A stretch of DNA of 64,000 nt from a virus. The stretch lies in IMG/VR virus record IMGVR_UViG_3300008120_000018, positions 1-64,000 of that record; one strand, written 5' to 3'. Within the stretch, counting starts at the first letter, position 1, and each line of letters opens with the position of its first letter. This document shows, one piece after another, positions 46,098 to 55,417 of the stretch. The position numbers and the translations under genes were made by a program. The notes beneath the pieces are model-generated. The model searched no databases, was not told the origin of the DNA, and saw nothing but the letters and a program-made list of their open reading frames with translations.

Positions 46098-46958
46098 TTA
46101 GGGAGTTCTTCTGAATACGCAGACCACCCGAAAACCGCCATCGTTGCCGCAGACGTCGCGGCGGTTGCTGCTGCCGCGAATCGCGGAACGGCAGCTATCA
46201 GGATTGAAGCCCCAGGAACCGCCCCGCAGAGAAGAATGATTATCATCCTCATTTTCTATCCAAGCACTGCCATCCGTCGGCGCACCATCATAATTATCAT
46301 GCCAAGTATCGGCGCACCATTTCCAGACATTGCCATGCATATCGCACAGTCCGAAGGCATTGGGGGGAAATTGTCCCACGGGAGTCGTTTCTTCTCGATA
46401 TTCTCCCTTCGGTTCTCCAGCGTAGGTATAGCTGGCACGGTAGTTAGCCAATTCCCCCGTAATGGTTTCCCCAAAGTGAAATGGGGGGGTGGTTCCAGCA
46501 CGACAAGCGTATTCCCATTCCGCTTCACTCGGTAGTCGGTATTCCCTTCCCGTCAGTTTCGATAATCTCGCACAAAATTCAACGGCATCGTACCAGTTGA
46601 CTTGTTCTACGGGGCGGCGATCACTATCGGGACGGTCTTTAAAATGGGCCGGGTTGAGATTAAGGTCTTGTTTAACTTTTAAATCTGTGCGAGAGGCAAC
46701 CTCTTTCCACTGAGCCTGGGTGATGGGGTATTTACCCATGAAAAAGGTGGAGACAGTAACCTCATGTTGAGGGCGTTCATCATCGTAACTATCTTTCTCA
46801 TTTGGCGATGAACCCATCAGGAAAGTTCCCCCCGGGATGGCAACCATTTCTAAGGTGATGCCATTGCCCAAATCTTCCCCGAAGGGTTGTTCTTTAAACT
46901 GTCTTCTATTCTGTTCGACGCCCTGTCTAGATATTATTGTGTGTGGTATAGCGTTCAT
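46098..46958 (-). CDS. FGE-fold protein with variable C-terminus and captured phage N-terminus, 286 aa
   Basis: The first residues MNAIPHTIISRQGVEQNRRQ mimic MTLINATPHSITLVSREGVE and QDNRRQF of the adjacent phage protein; the FGE domain begins at GNGITLEMVAIPGGTFLMGS and has [46 protein letters not shown]. Variable codons are GGC TTC AAT CCT GAT AGC and later ATT, GGC AGC AGC AAC, GTC TGC GGC AAC GAT, again NNC/NNT. ATG 46958 has AAGGAA directly before it. The longer frame from 47093 crosses the leader hairpins and is not used. Confidence 0.85.
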   Translation of the reverse strand: MNAIPHTIISRQGVEQNRRQFKEQPFGEDLGNGITLEMVAIPGGTFLMGSSPNEKDSYDDERPQHEVTVSTFFMGKYPITQAQWKEVASRTDLKVKQDLNLNPAHFKDRPDSDRRPVEQVNWYDAVEFCARLSKLTGREYRLPSEAEWEYACRAGTTPPFHFGETITGELANYRASYTYAGEPKGEYREETTPVGQFPPNAFGLCDMHGNVWKWCADTWHDNYDGAPTDGSAWIENEDDNHSSLRGGSWGFNPDSCRSAIRGSSNRRDVCGNDGGFRVVCVFRRTP

Positions 46959-47045
46959 TTCCTTCTCTCTGTAGTAGAACGATATATACGCCTCTCTATT
47001 AATAGAGAGGCGTATATCAGCCGACCTCCGATAAGGTCGGCTAAT
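46959..47045 (-). promoter_or_regulatory. Leader with two hairpins (homologous to 45997-46080)
   Basis: Between 47048 and 46958 are AGCCGACC/GGTCGGCT (about 47018-47043) and ATACGCCTCTCTA/TAGAGAGGCGTAT (about 46986-47014), then TACTACAGAGAGAAGG. The region before 45996 has a related order (AGCCGACC/GGTCGGCT, TATATACG, TACTACAGAGAGAA). The first hairpin likely terminates the upstream gene. Confidence 0.6.
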
Positions 47046-47047
47046 TA

Positions 47048-47746
47048 CTAGTCCATAGGATTGGTGCTTGCGGCAGGGGTCGTCGCCGCCCACTCTGCAT
47101 CGTTATTTGCAGCAGCGACAACAGCTTGTGCAGCTTGTGTTGCTTGTAGCCGAGCAGTGCGCTCTACTTGCCGGCGCTTCTGCCGAGCATTATTCTGAGA
47201 CCGCGCCTTTGAGAACCAGTTATCCATCTCATTCTTTGAATCAAAGCCTCGGCCGCTAATGGAAGTATGATTGACCTCCATGCCTACCAAGGCCATAGCG
47301 TAAAAGACAATGCTATTGACTTCCTCACCGTTTACGGTGAGTTCGGATAAGATGGGCTCCCCGACCTCGAAGAGAACGGATAAGCCCGCTCCTACCATGC
47401 CTTCAGCGCCATCAGAGATAATCTCAAATTGGTCCGGTGTTACCCGGACTTCAACTGTCATATCAACAAGCTGGTCGTTAGCAATTGGGAAACCCTGGCG
47501 GGTAATATTGTTAGTCCGCGTGACTGTGCCTACTAGCCGGACGGTTCCGTCGGAGCATTCTTTGTTCCAAAAGCGTTCTGGAAGGAACTTAGTTGTAAAC
47601 GCTATTGAGAAAAGCAGTTGCGCTTTGGATTCCTGTGGTTTAGGTTCTGCTACCGCTGCTTTGAATGCTTCTATAGGGGATAGAGTAGTAGTGGTTTTGG
47701 CGGTGGTTCCTGCGGTGGTTTTGGCGGTGCGTTGTGTTGTTCTCAT
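47048..47746 (-). CDS. Unknown phage protein, 232 aa, possible virion or DNA-binding protein
   Basis: The N-terminus is a Thr/Ala-rich disordered stretch (TTQRTAKTTAGTTAKTTTTL), the centre is beta-rich (TVRLVGTVTRTNNITRQGFP, LVDMTVEVRVTPDQF) and the C-terminus is a basic helix then Ala-rich tail (NARQKRRQVERTARLQATQA). Architecture resembles ssDNA-binding or scaffold-like proteins with flexible tails, but no motif fixes this. A hairpin terminator follows. Confidence 0.6.
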   Translation of the reverse strand: MRTTQRTAKTTAGTTAKTTTTLSPIEAFKAAVAEPKPQESKAQLLFSIAFTTKFLPERFWNKECSDGTVRLVGTVTRTNNITRQGFPIANDQLVDMTVEVRVTPDQFEIISDGAEGMVGAGLSVLFEVGEPILSELTVNGEEVNSIVFYAMALVGMEVNHTSISGRGFDSKNEMDNWFSKARSQNNARQKRRQVERTARLQATQAAQAVVAAANNDAEWAATTPAASTNPMD

Positions 47747-47748
47747 GG

Positions 47749-47928
47749 CTAGCTAATAGGTAATAATGAGTAATTAGAGGTTATATCCCTCCGTTGGGGA
47801 GTGGTATCGACTACTTTCGCAGCTCGAGTACCATAGGCCCTCCCCAACGGAGTGGCTAGAGCAGCTAGTGCAGCTATAGTAGTTATCACGACTAGTGCGA
47901 CACAAGCCCCTCTGTTGGGGAGTGGCAC
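47749..47928 (-). CDS. Possible small membrane protein, 59 aa
   Basis: A GTG-started frame reads (M)PLPNRGACVALVVITTIA then ALAALATPLGRAYGTRAAKV, with one hydrophobic helix, ending two bases before the next gene's ATG. It lies in a repeat-rich stretch and has no good ribosome site, so it may be non-coding. Confidence 0.3.
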   Translation of the reverse strand: MPLPNRGACVALVVITTIAALAALATPLGRAYGTRAAKVVDTTPQRRDITSNYSLLPIS

Positions 47929-48080
47929 TGGCTACTTTCGCAGCTCGAGTACCATAAGCTCCTCCGTTGGGGAGTGGCTAGTATAGCTATGGTAGCTATC
48001 GCGACAATAGCTCTTCTGAAAGGGAGTGGCTAATGAAACTAACGCAGCTCTTGCTGGGTGCTTAGGGAGTACGCATAACA
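47785..48080. repeat. Repeat cluster with a 13-bp element in both orientations
   Basis: CTCCGTTGGGGAG occurs at about 47790 and 47962, and its reverse complement CTCCCCAACGGAG at about 47847; a variant TCTGTTGGGGAG is near 47911. Between them ACTTTCGCAGCTCGAGTACC is repeated (about 47813 and 47934). The stretch 47752-48250 has no convincing gene other than the weak 59-aa frame. It ends with the terminator-type GGGGCC...GGCCCC and CATATGACCCC/GGGGTCATATG hairpins near 48210-48245. Confidence 0.65.
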
Positions 48081-48250
48081 GATAGTTTATTGCCACCGCT
48101 AATAGAGTTCGCCGTCACGGGCATAAGCCGCCGCTAGTAACATTCGCTGTCATGAGCAATATTAGATACTACCTATCATATGGAGGGAAGAGCTCCACTA
48201 AAAGAAAAAGGGGCCAGGTGGCCCCCAGGGGTCATATGACCCCATTGTAA

Positions 48251-51200
48251 TTAGAAATCAGGATGATCTTCAGCTTCAGCGAGTTCTAGTTTATAGTCGC
48301 CGAGGTCGAGATGTACAACAGTTGCGATTTCCAACAGCTGCTTAAGTTGAGGGTTCCTGACATAGTTAGAGAGTTGGAACTCACTTACCATGTCGAACAC
48401 ACTAACGGGGACGATATCATCAGCGCCATAACTGGCTGCGTCATCCTGGGTCATAGGAACCACAGGATCATGGCCCTGGCCAGTACGACGGAAGGCTCCG
48501 TATATGGCAGATGACATGATAAGGCTCTCGCGAGCGAAGTTGCCCCGTTCGAGAGCACCGTATGTGAGAGTACGGGCGCGGGCCTTTATAAGCTGGTAGA
48601 TTACCGCGGGCTCCTTAGCCAGCTTAGCGGGCATAAGGTCAGCCATAGCCCGAGCAGGAGGTACACCACCTCCTTGGCGATCCGTATCCAAAAGCTTAGT
48701 GGAATTGGCAGAGTAGTATAACCCGTCCTGCGACGACTTATACATAGGTACGCCAGCAGCCCAGGCGCGGGCTGCTTGCACTAAAGTAGCCATGAAGATC
48801 TTAGCCTCAGGGGTATAGCCCCCGAGACCCATGCTTTCATAGACGAAACGCCAGGCGATAACACACGCTTTAAGTGCGTCGGTATCGACGCCGCTAGCAC
48901 GGTACATACTATCCCAGGTTTGGAAGGCAAGTGCAGAACAGATACCATAGCCAACACCTACGGCTACTTTATAATGCGTGTGCACCTCAGCAGCGTCGCT
49001 GACGTACTTATCGACAGCGATAGCAGTAGCTACAGGCTTATCCCACTTAGTGAGGGATTTCTTGCCTATCTTATCTTCATAGCTCATGAAGGCGAAGAAC
49101 GGCAGGTCATCTGCTTCGTAGCAGTAGAAGTAGCCGCCTATGCCCATGAGACTAGCATTGATAGTGAGGGCACTCTCAGCGTCGATACCGTATTTGTGAG
49201 CATTAATGCCGCCGCACTGGTCACCATCAGCATCGCCTTCGTTAACGGCGTGCCATAGGAGAGGGTTGACTGTGTAGTGTGCGACGAAGGCATCGGTAGT
49301 AGATAACTTAACGCGGCCGCATAGGACGAAGCCCATAGGAGTCCGTTGTATCCCAATAACCTGACCTTCTTCGATGCCAAGCATACGTACCATAGGGCAA
49401 TTGGGGTGCATGAGAATTACAGGCACGCCATCAGCGCTATGGAGCAAGGGGCTATAGCTGGTCTTGACCTTACCAACGACCACATCGCCAGCGCGGGCCA
49501 TACTCTTCATAATGCCTTTGGATTTAACCATGGTGTTACACCATGTGCGTAAACCGCGGCTGACCTTAGCGGTCATGGAGTAGATTTTACTATCCAAACC
49601 GCTTTGGTCTTCAATTCCTACATCAGTAACGTAGGCCAACAGTGTCAAGAGGTCTAGCATAATACCAGTAGCGGAGGCGCCAGAGAAGGTACCGAACGCG
49701 CTTAGGGCCTTACCATTGATATGAAGAGAGACTTCATTACCGTTATTCTGAGCAACGATATCCACTCCATCGGGGTAGACGGTAGCAAAACGATCTAGCA
49801 GATTGCGGTCACTGCCAGGGGTGCTATCAGAAACATAGTTGTTAACTACGCCGATAATGTCCCGTAGATGGTCACGCCCCTCAGTAGTGCTGATGTTAAT
49901 ACAAGCATCACATTCCTTAGATGTGATCATACTAACTATGGACATGACGTTATCGTATTTAACCTCCTCCATGAGCGCTTCGCCCCAACCGCGGTTCTGT
50001 AGAGCCACAATACCTATCTGCTCCATAGTCATTTTGGAGAATGCTACGGACTCACGAGGAGTGGCTATCTCGATATCGTATGGCAGATAGCCGTATATAA
50101 CCTCTACTGTTTCTTCGATACGGACGCTGGTATCGTCGATGTCGATTACCTTGATGTCATCGTTAGTTACTACGGAGGAGATGGAATCCCACAGGTCGCG
50201 GGCCATATCAAAGGAGATGACCTCTTTAACACTGGCTCCAGTATCATCAGTAGCCAGTTTGGCTTGAGCCCACTCAGTAAAGGTATTACTCTTAGTCATA
50301 AGATCAATAACTTCACCAGTATCATCGATGGTGAGAAGCGCACCTTCGGGAGTATAGGTGCAGCCCCCCTTCTCAATGGCGAACATCTCTATGAGCGCGG
50401 GCCATCCCTTGGTGGTCTCGTTATTTAGGATGATATCCCAGGGTTGAGATAGTCCCTCAACGTCATAGGGAAGAGTGGTAAGCTTCTTACCTAGACCGCG
50501 GAGTTTGAGGGCTTGGTCGCGCCCCACCATCTCGGTCTCAAGTCGAATAGTGACGCTATCAGCGCGGCCCTCGACGCCATTACGCGTGACAGTCCCGCCT
50601 ATTACGCGGATGTCCTGCGCGAATGTCTCGTTCTTCACTATGCAGTACTTGCCCTGCATAATGCTAATGATAGAGTTACCAGGAGCATAAACCTGGCCCT
50701 TCGCTTTCTCTATCTTGCCTTCGATGACTTCCATGAGTTTACTCGTGGGGTCATCTAGATCAGCAGCCATAAGAGCGCGAACTGAGCTAGGAATACGGAG
50801 TACGTGAAACTCCTTAGTAATGGTCTTCGGTACGGTGTATTCGAACTCAAGGTCGCGGCGTATAGCAGCAACACCACTGCCAAAGCCAAAGCGGCTATTG
50901 GTGAATGCGGTGCGTAGATAGAGGCCACCACCACAACTATAGTTACCATCACCTAAATCAACGCGAAGTAGACTATCACGACGATCTATAATCTCAGCAC
51001 GAGTGTATTTACCCGAGCTAGGCGGACGGTTGTACACCTTAGTGGGCTTGCTAAAATCATGGATGGAGTATATCTTACTATCCTTAAGTCCGAGGAACAT
51101 GGCCTTGGCACCCTTACCTACAGCGATCCATTTTGCATTGTATTTATCAGGTGCTGCTATGACATTGGCTTTGAGCGACAATTCAAGATCGCTGGGTGCG

Positions 51201-53347
51201 AGGCCAACGTTCTCCACTTGCAGGAAGGGGAAGGCCTTATCCCAAGGCTTGAACGCTACAGGACGGGACATACAGCGATTAATCTCAAATAGAGATTGAC
51301 CCTCTTTAGGCTGAGCGCCGTAGTTGATGTCCTCGCGCCACAGGTTAGTTACCTCATTGAGGATAGCACGCGCACCAGTGGCGTTATACGCTACCTTCAT
51401 ACAGAGCGCCACAAGGGCTACACGACCACTGTAGTCTTTGCCTCCGACTTTAACGAGTTCATTAGCGATGCGACTCTGACGACCATCATTGACGCTACCT
51501 GTACTAAAGTTGAAAGTAGTGCTGCGGTTATTACCTTTGATAACCACACAGGGGCCCTCAACACTAACAGTACGATGCTGCTTGACACATAGACAGCCTA
51601 CAAGAGCGGCTAAATCGTCACCAGACCACGTGGCTAACTTAGTGAGGAAGTGCTCACTATACATGCTAACTAAGCATTCGGTCTTAGTAGTATAGGTATG
51701 CTTGTCGTCTTCATAGGGAATAGACTTAGTTACACCTAAGTTAATGACCTTAGGATTCATTTTAGAATCCGTGGTGTAAACAACCCGATGGTCTAGAAGC
51801 GCAAGGAACTTCTTACACATACGGTTGTAACCAGATACGACATAGAGAATCGGACCTTCAGGCAGAAGGTCGAAGTTATTAGCCCCAAACAAGCGGGTTA
51901 ACTCTTTACGAGCTGCTGTGATGCGCGCCTCCTGCTTAGGAGACACGACTCCACCGAGAGTACTAGGGTCAGGAATTAACATCTCGATAATGCTCTTCAT
52001 GGTAGTGCTAGTGTTGGTGGTATTGTTAGAGGAGCTATCACTCTCTAACCCCTTAGTAGGGGCTCCTATGTTAGAGAGCGGGTGGGTAGGAGTTACTGCT
52101 GCGGGCGCCGCACCAATAAGACCATCAATTGCTTGAATGGTTAGCGCAACAGCATTATCGTTGTTGACACTATTGTTAAAGACAAATTCCCAGTCTAATA
52201 ACGTATTAGTGTCATCATATCCAACGGCTTCAGCATATTCGCCATAGGTTTTATAATCGAGTACGCGATCATCGAGACCTACGACTTCACGACAAATCGC
52301 AGGATCTAAACTATCTACTACATCCATCCATATATCATCAGGACCAGGTGCCCCGCTTTCTACAAACGCGGTCATGAGGTAGTGAGTGCATAAGAGGCGG
52401 GCCACTAATGCCGGGTCGTACATAAGCAGAGCTGCTTCGTATTCGTCGTTCTCGTGTTCAGTACCTTCGTAGTAAGATTTAGTGTCATGCCATTGAGCCG
52501 AGCCCGCGCCAATAGCGGCCTCAGACACCAGAGCTATATCTAGGTCTTCAGTAAGACCTAGAGCTTGGCAGTGGTGGACAAGCTCGTGAGTTATCGCGTA
52601 TATATCTTCGAATGAAGGTACAGTAACGACATTGTCACAATAAGACGCTATGTCCCCTTGTACAAAGGTCACACCGCATAGTTTGCCTACGATTCTCATG
52701 CGGCAAGCCAGTACATCACTTGGTAATTCTGGTACTACAACGCTCATACAGCGTTTAACGCGTGCTGCTTTATCAGTAGCTTTAGCAGCTTTAGTTATCG
52801 CTAAAACGGCTTTAGCGTTTTTAGTTTTGTACTTCTTGCCTACACACGTGCGGCCGTTGCCGCGGTAGTTTACGCGGCCTTGGTCGAGGGCAGCGATAAT
52901 ACTATCAGCAGCATTATTTACGGTAGCAACGGCTTTAGCGCCGGTGCTAATAGAACGCGAGGGACGCGCAAATACTGCGCTGACAGCGCGCAGTATAGGT
53001 TTGGCCTTACGTTGTCGTAAGACAAGTTTGTCTACGACGTTACGGTTACGTAATACGGGTTTGCGGGCGGCTGAAGCTGCGGCAGCTGCGGCACGACGTA
53101 GCGCACGTCGTGCTGATTTTACAACGCAGGGACGTTGACTTTGAGGTAGAGAGCGGATGGGGCGGCCGGCTGACGCTATACGACGAGAGCGACGGCGTAC
53201 TACGCGATTAGCGCGACGGCTCGCTATCTGCTGAGCGCGGCGACCAGGGCCTACACGTCGTGTAGTAGGAGCACCTGCGATGATAGCGACGCTGATAGAG
53301 GCTACGAGAATATTGGATTGAAAGACGATAGAGTTGATGGTACTCAT
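48251..53347 (-). CDS. Giant protein: basic N-terminus, zincin motif and DPBB RNA polymerase motif, 1698 aa
   Basis: Near the C-terminus EGDADGDQCGG (D-x-D-G-D at about 1372-1376) matches the catalytic metal loop of double-psi-beta-barrel RNA polymerases; the preceding HPNCPMVRMLGIEEGQVIGI and QRTPMGF fit the barrel strands. HELVHHCQALGL (H254-H258) is a zinc-protease (zincin) motif, with a glutamate ~17 residues on (LVSEAAIGAG). Residues 1-160 are Arg/Ala-rich, virion- or DNA-binding-like. Zincin plus polymerase in one chain recalls the virion RNA polymerases of crAss-like phages. It may be packaged, self-cleaved and used for early transcription. A second barrel is not identified by eye. Confidence 0.75.
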   Translation of the reverse strand: MSTINSIVFQSNILVASISVAIIAGAPTTRRVGPGRRAQQIASRRANRVVRRRSRRIASAGRPIRSLPQSQRPCVVKSARRALRRAAAAAASAARKPVLRNRNVVDKLVLRQRKAKPILRAVSAVFARPSRSISTGAKAVATVNNAADSIIAALDQGRVNYRGNGRTCVGKKYKTKNAKAVLAITKAAKATDKAARVKRCMSVVVPELPSDVLACRMRIVGKLCGVTFVQGDIASYCDNVVTVPSFEDIYAITHELVHHCQALGLTEDLDIALVSEAAIGAGSAQWHDTKSYYEGTEHENDEYEAALLMYDPALVARLLCTHYLMTAFVESGAPGPDDIWMDVVDSLDPAICREVVGLDDRVLDYKTYGEYAEAVGYDDTNTLLDWEFVFNNSVNNDNAVALTIQAIDGLIGAAPAAVTPTHPLSNIGAPTKGLESDSSSNNTTNTSTTMKSIIEMLIPDPSTLGGVVSPKQEARITAARKELTRLFGANNFDLLPEGPILYVVSGYNRMCKKFLALLDHRVVYTTDSKMNPKVINLGVTKSIPYEDDKHTYTTKTECLVSMYSEHFLTKLATWSGDDLAALVGCLCVKQHRTVSVEGPCVVIKGNNRSTTFNFSTGSVNDGRQSRIANELVKVGGKDYSGRVALVALCMKVAYNATGARAILNEVTNLWREDINYGAQPKEGQSLFEINRCMSRPVAFKPWDKAFPFLQVENVGLAPSDLELSLKANVIAAPDKYNAKWIAVGKGAKAMFLGLKDSKIYSIHDFSKPTKVYNRPPSSGKYTRAEIIDRRDSLLRVDLGDGNYSCGGGLYLRTAFTNSRFGFGSGVAAIRRDLEFEYTVPKTITKEFHVLRIPSSVRALMAADLDDPTSKLMEVIEGKIEKAKGQVYAPGNSIISIMQGKYCIVKNETFAQDIRVIGGTVTRNGVEGRADSVTIRLETEMVGRDQALKLRGLGKKLTTLPYDVEGLSQPWDIILNNETTKGWPALIEMFAIEKGGCTYTPEGALLTIDDTGEVIDLMTKSNTFTEWAQAKLATDDTGASVKEVISFDMARDLWDSISSVVTNDDIKVIDIDDTSVRIEETVEVIYGYLPYDIEIATPRESVAFSKMTMEQIGIVALQNRGWGEALMEEVKYDNVMSIVSMITSKECDACINISTTEGRDHLRDIIGVVNNYVSDSTPGSDRNLLDRFATVYPDGVDIVAQNNGNEVSLHINGKALSAFGTFSGASATGIMLDLLTLLAYVTDVGIEDQSGLDSKIYSMTAKVSRGLRTWCNTMVKSKGIMKSMARAGDVVVGKVKTSYSPLLHSADGVPVILMHPNCPMVRMLGIEEGQVIGIQRTPMGFVLCGRVKLSTTDAFVAHYTVNPLLWHAVNEGDADGDQCGGINAHKYGIDAESALTINASLMGIGGYFYCYEADDLPFFAFMSYEDKIGKKSLTKWDKPVATAIAVDKYVSDAAEVHTHYKVAVGVGYGICSALAFQTWDSMYRASGVDTDALKACVIAWRFVYESMGLGGYTPEAKIFMATLVQAARAWAAGVPMYKSSQDGLYYSANSTKLLDTDRQGGGVPPARAMADLMPAKLAKEPAVIYQLIKARARTLTYGALERGNFARESLIMSSAIYGAFRRTGQGHDPVVPMTQDDAASYGADDIVPVSVFDMVSEFQLSNYVRNPQLKQLLEIATVVHLDLGDYKLELAEAEDHPDF

Positions 53348-53381
53348 GGTTAGTGGTAATATAGGGCCACTAAAGGAAAAA

Positions 53382-53400
53382 GGGGCCCTGCTTGGGCCCC
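53382..53400. terminator. Bidirectional terminator hairpin
   Basis: GGGGCCC-TGCTT-GGGCCCC with A5 on the left and T5 on the right. It separates the 246-aa gene from the polymerase gene. Confidence 0.8.
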
Positions 53401-53406
53401 TTTTTA

Positions 53407-54147
53407 TTAGTCAAGTAGATCGTTGATGTCGATGTCGACTGATAGGTCAGCCGGCACTTCCCAATCAGTAGCAGTATCATCAGATGCTACTACTGACTTA
53501 GCAACAGTACCTGGCTTAGATACTATTGCTGCAGTATCTCGTGCAGCCTTAGCAGCCTCCCGTTTGCGTTTGCGGGCGGCCGCTTTACTATGTAACTGTT
53601 CCGTAGTTACCACGTTAGATTTTGCCGTTCCCTCAAACCCGTCTAGTATAGACGGGTCTATTTTCGGACGGACAACTTCCCGATGAAGTTGGATTTCCGC
53701 ACCTTCAAGGTGAAAGTACTGGGTTATTGTGCCCTTGTATTCCGTTTCGCGTCCAACGCGGAGGTCTTCCGCGCTGAAGCTAACTTTTACACACCCCCAC
53801 GAGCTGTCCCACCCGTCTTCAAAATCTGTAGATAACTCTACAGACATTATCACGTCATCGCTGGCGTCTCCGGAGAGAAGCTTTACAAACTCGGCTGTAG
53901 ATAAGCTACGGCCATCGGAGGTAGTGAGAGGTACCTCTCCGTTTTTACTGGATATCAGCCGGAACTCCAGCCAGTAGCTAGACCCATCCAGGCGGCGCTT
54001 GATAGCGCCATTGTGCACGTAAGTAACAACGCCAGGCTTAGTGCTGGCAGAGCGACTTACGTTAAGGGTAAATACGTAGTTTTTGGAGTTGGTGGGTTGG
54101 TTAGAGGCTTGATTAGAGGCCTGGTTGTCGTTGTTGTTGTTTCTCAT
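53407..54147 (-). CDS. Unknown protein upstream of the polymerase, 246 aa
   Basis: ATG 54147 (MRNNNNDNQASNQASNQPTN) is chosen since the longer frame covers the conserved leader. After the Asn/Gln-rich start comes a beta-rich domain (YVFTLNVSRSASTKPGVVTY, YWLEFRLISSKNG) and a basic helix (KAAARKRKREAAKAARDTAA). Ends acidic (DLSVDIDINDLLD). Such composition fits a nucleic-acid-binding phage protein; family unknown. Confidence 0.65.
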   Translation of the reverse strand: MRNNNNDNQASNQASNQPTNSKNYVFTLNVSRSASTKPGVVTYVHNGAIKRRLDGSSYWLEFRLISSKNGEVPLTTSDGRSLSTAEFVKLLSGDASDDVIMSVELSTDFEDGWDSSWGCVKVSFSAEDLRVGRETEYKGTITQYFHLEGAEIQLHREVVRPKIDPSILDGFEGTAKSNVVTTEQLHSKAAARKRKREAAKAARDTAAIVSKPGTVAKSVVASDDTATDWEVPADLSVDIDINDLLD

Positions 54148-54314
54148 TGTGTATACTTGGGTGTATAGGACTACTAAAAGAAAAGGGGCCAATTGCTGGC
54201 GTACTTAACGAACTCAGGTGCTGAACTTCATTCCTCTTCTTTTTAAGGCGCTATCATTTAAAGACGAGGGGCCCGCCTCTATCTTGAATAAGAAGTAGAG
54301 ACGGGCCCATAGTA

Positions 54315-54422
54315 TTACCCTATTAGAGTAATAATCTCCAAATCACCATCTGGTGCAACATACCAGCGATGACCATTGAGGTCTAGATGACATGCCGGCC
54401 CATTTACAGACCGACGCTGAAT
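54315..54422 (-). pseudogene. Truncated copy of the 49-aa gene (no ATG)
   Basis: After AGGAGGTAA the frame reads IQRRSVNGPACHLDLNGHRW then YVAPDGDLEIITLIG-stop, aligning with residues 15-49 of the gene at 55268-55417. The ATG and 13 following codons are deleted relative to it. It would have to start at ATT, so it is probably dead. Confidence 0.6.
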
Positions 54423-54446
54423 TTACCTCCTAGAATAAATGTTTAA

Positions 54447-55205
54447 TTATTCAGGTAAATCTACAGCGGGAGCCCAACCTGCTTCTAACATCGACACGTA
54501 ATCGATGTCGGGATGGTAGTCCCGTCCAACATAAACTCCTTTACCCCGCTGGTAGCGGCAGAGGGGTAATGGCACGTACTTAAGAGGCCGAATGAAGGCA
54601 TAGTTACCCTCATTCCAGGTAGCCACCTCCCAGTAAGTAGCCCACTCAGGAACTACCTCCGTTGTGGGTACCTCTACTTCCCACACGGTCGTGAAGGCAC
54701 GACCAGGATTGAGCTTGACCAGATCCTTTTCACAGATAATTAGCTCTCTTTTATTTTTCTCGTAGAAGACCTCTATACCTACCTTCTTGGCCAGAGAAGA
54801 TATTGCACTCGCTAGACGAGGCGAACAGGGTAGCTTTAGGAAATAAGAGTTGGGATTGAAGTTCCACGTGTCACGACACTCCACCTTAATCGTGTCGGGA
54901 CCTACCGCCAAAATGCGGTAGTTGAAGTTACCGATGGCCCCCTTTAAAGAAGACCACCAACCGTTTTCTATATTTATGTCCACGAAAGTAACTAGAGAGC
55001 GGCGGCTTACCCCTTCGTCCTTAAGACGAGCCTTGAGGTTTCGTATTACCGCATCGCGTGTCTCAGCGATGTCGGCTTCAGATAGAGTCGGGGGCTGGGA
55101 ACCTCCCATGAAATAGTACGAGATGAACGCCCACGTCGTTGGGTGGACGTAGACGCCCGCTGCCTGTAATGCGGCGTAGATTGACGCTGCTAGGATTTTA
55201 TACAT
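54447..55205 (-). CDS. Unknown protein, 252 aa
   Basis: CCAGGAGGACAC precedes ATG 55205. The N-terminal half is helical (SEADIAETRDAVIRNLKARL), the rest beta-rich (FNYRILAVGPDTIKVECRDT, FTTVWEVEVPTTEVVPEWAT). No motif recognised. Flanked by the two copies of the 49-aa gene, so it may have been inserted with one of them. Confidence 0.6.
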   Translation of the reverse strand: MYKILAASIYAALQAAGVYVHPTTWAFISYYFMGGSQPPTLSEADIAETRDAVIRNLKARLKDEGVSRRSLVTFVDINIENGWWSSLKGAIGNFNYRILAVGPDTIKVECRDTWNFNPNSYFLKLPCSPRLASAISSLAKKVGIEVFYEKNKRELIICEKDLVKLNPGRAFTTVWEVEVPTTEVVPEWATYWEVATWNEGNYAFIRPLKYVPLPLCRYQRGKGVYVGRDYHPDIDYVSMLEAGWAPAVDLPE

Positions 55206-55267
55206 GTGTCCTCCTGGGACTAAAATTCACCAGAAGGAAAAAGGGGAGCTATATACTCCCCATAGTG

Positions 55268-55417
55268 TTAGTCTATTAGAGTGATGACCTCGAAGTCACC
55301 ATCTGGTAGAACATACCAGCGGTGACCATCCAGGTCTAGATGACATGCTGGCCCATCTACGGACCGGAGTTGAATCGTTTGATGATTTAATTGAAGATAA
55401 GTGTGATAAGGGGACAT
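55268..55417 (-). CDS. Small protein, 49 aa
   Basis: AGGAGGTAAATCC precedes ATG 55417. MSPYHTYLQLNHQTIQLRSV then DGPACHLDLDGHRWYVLPDG and DFEVITLID. A compact beta protein; intact version of the relic at 54315-54422. Unknown function. Confidence 0.65.
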   Translation of the reverse strand: MSPYHTYLQLNHQTIQLRSVDGPACHLDLDGHRWYVLPDGDFEVITLID

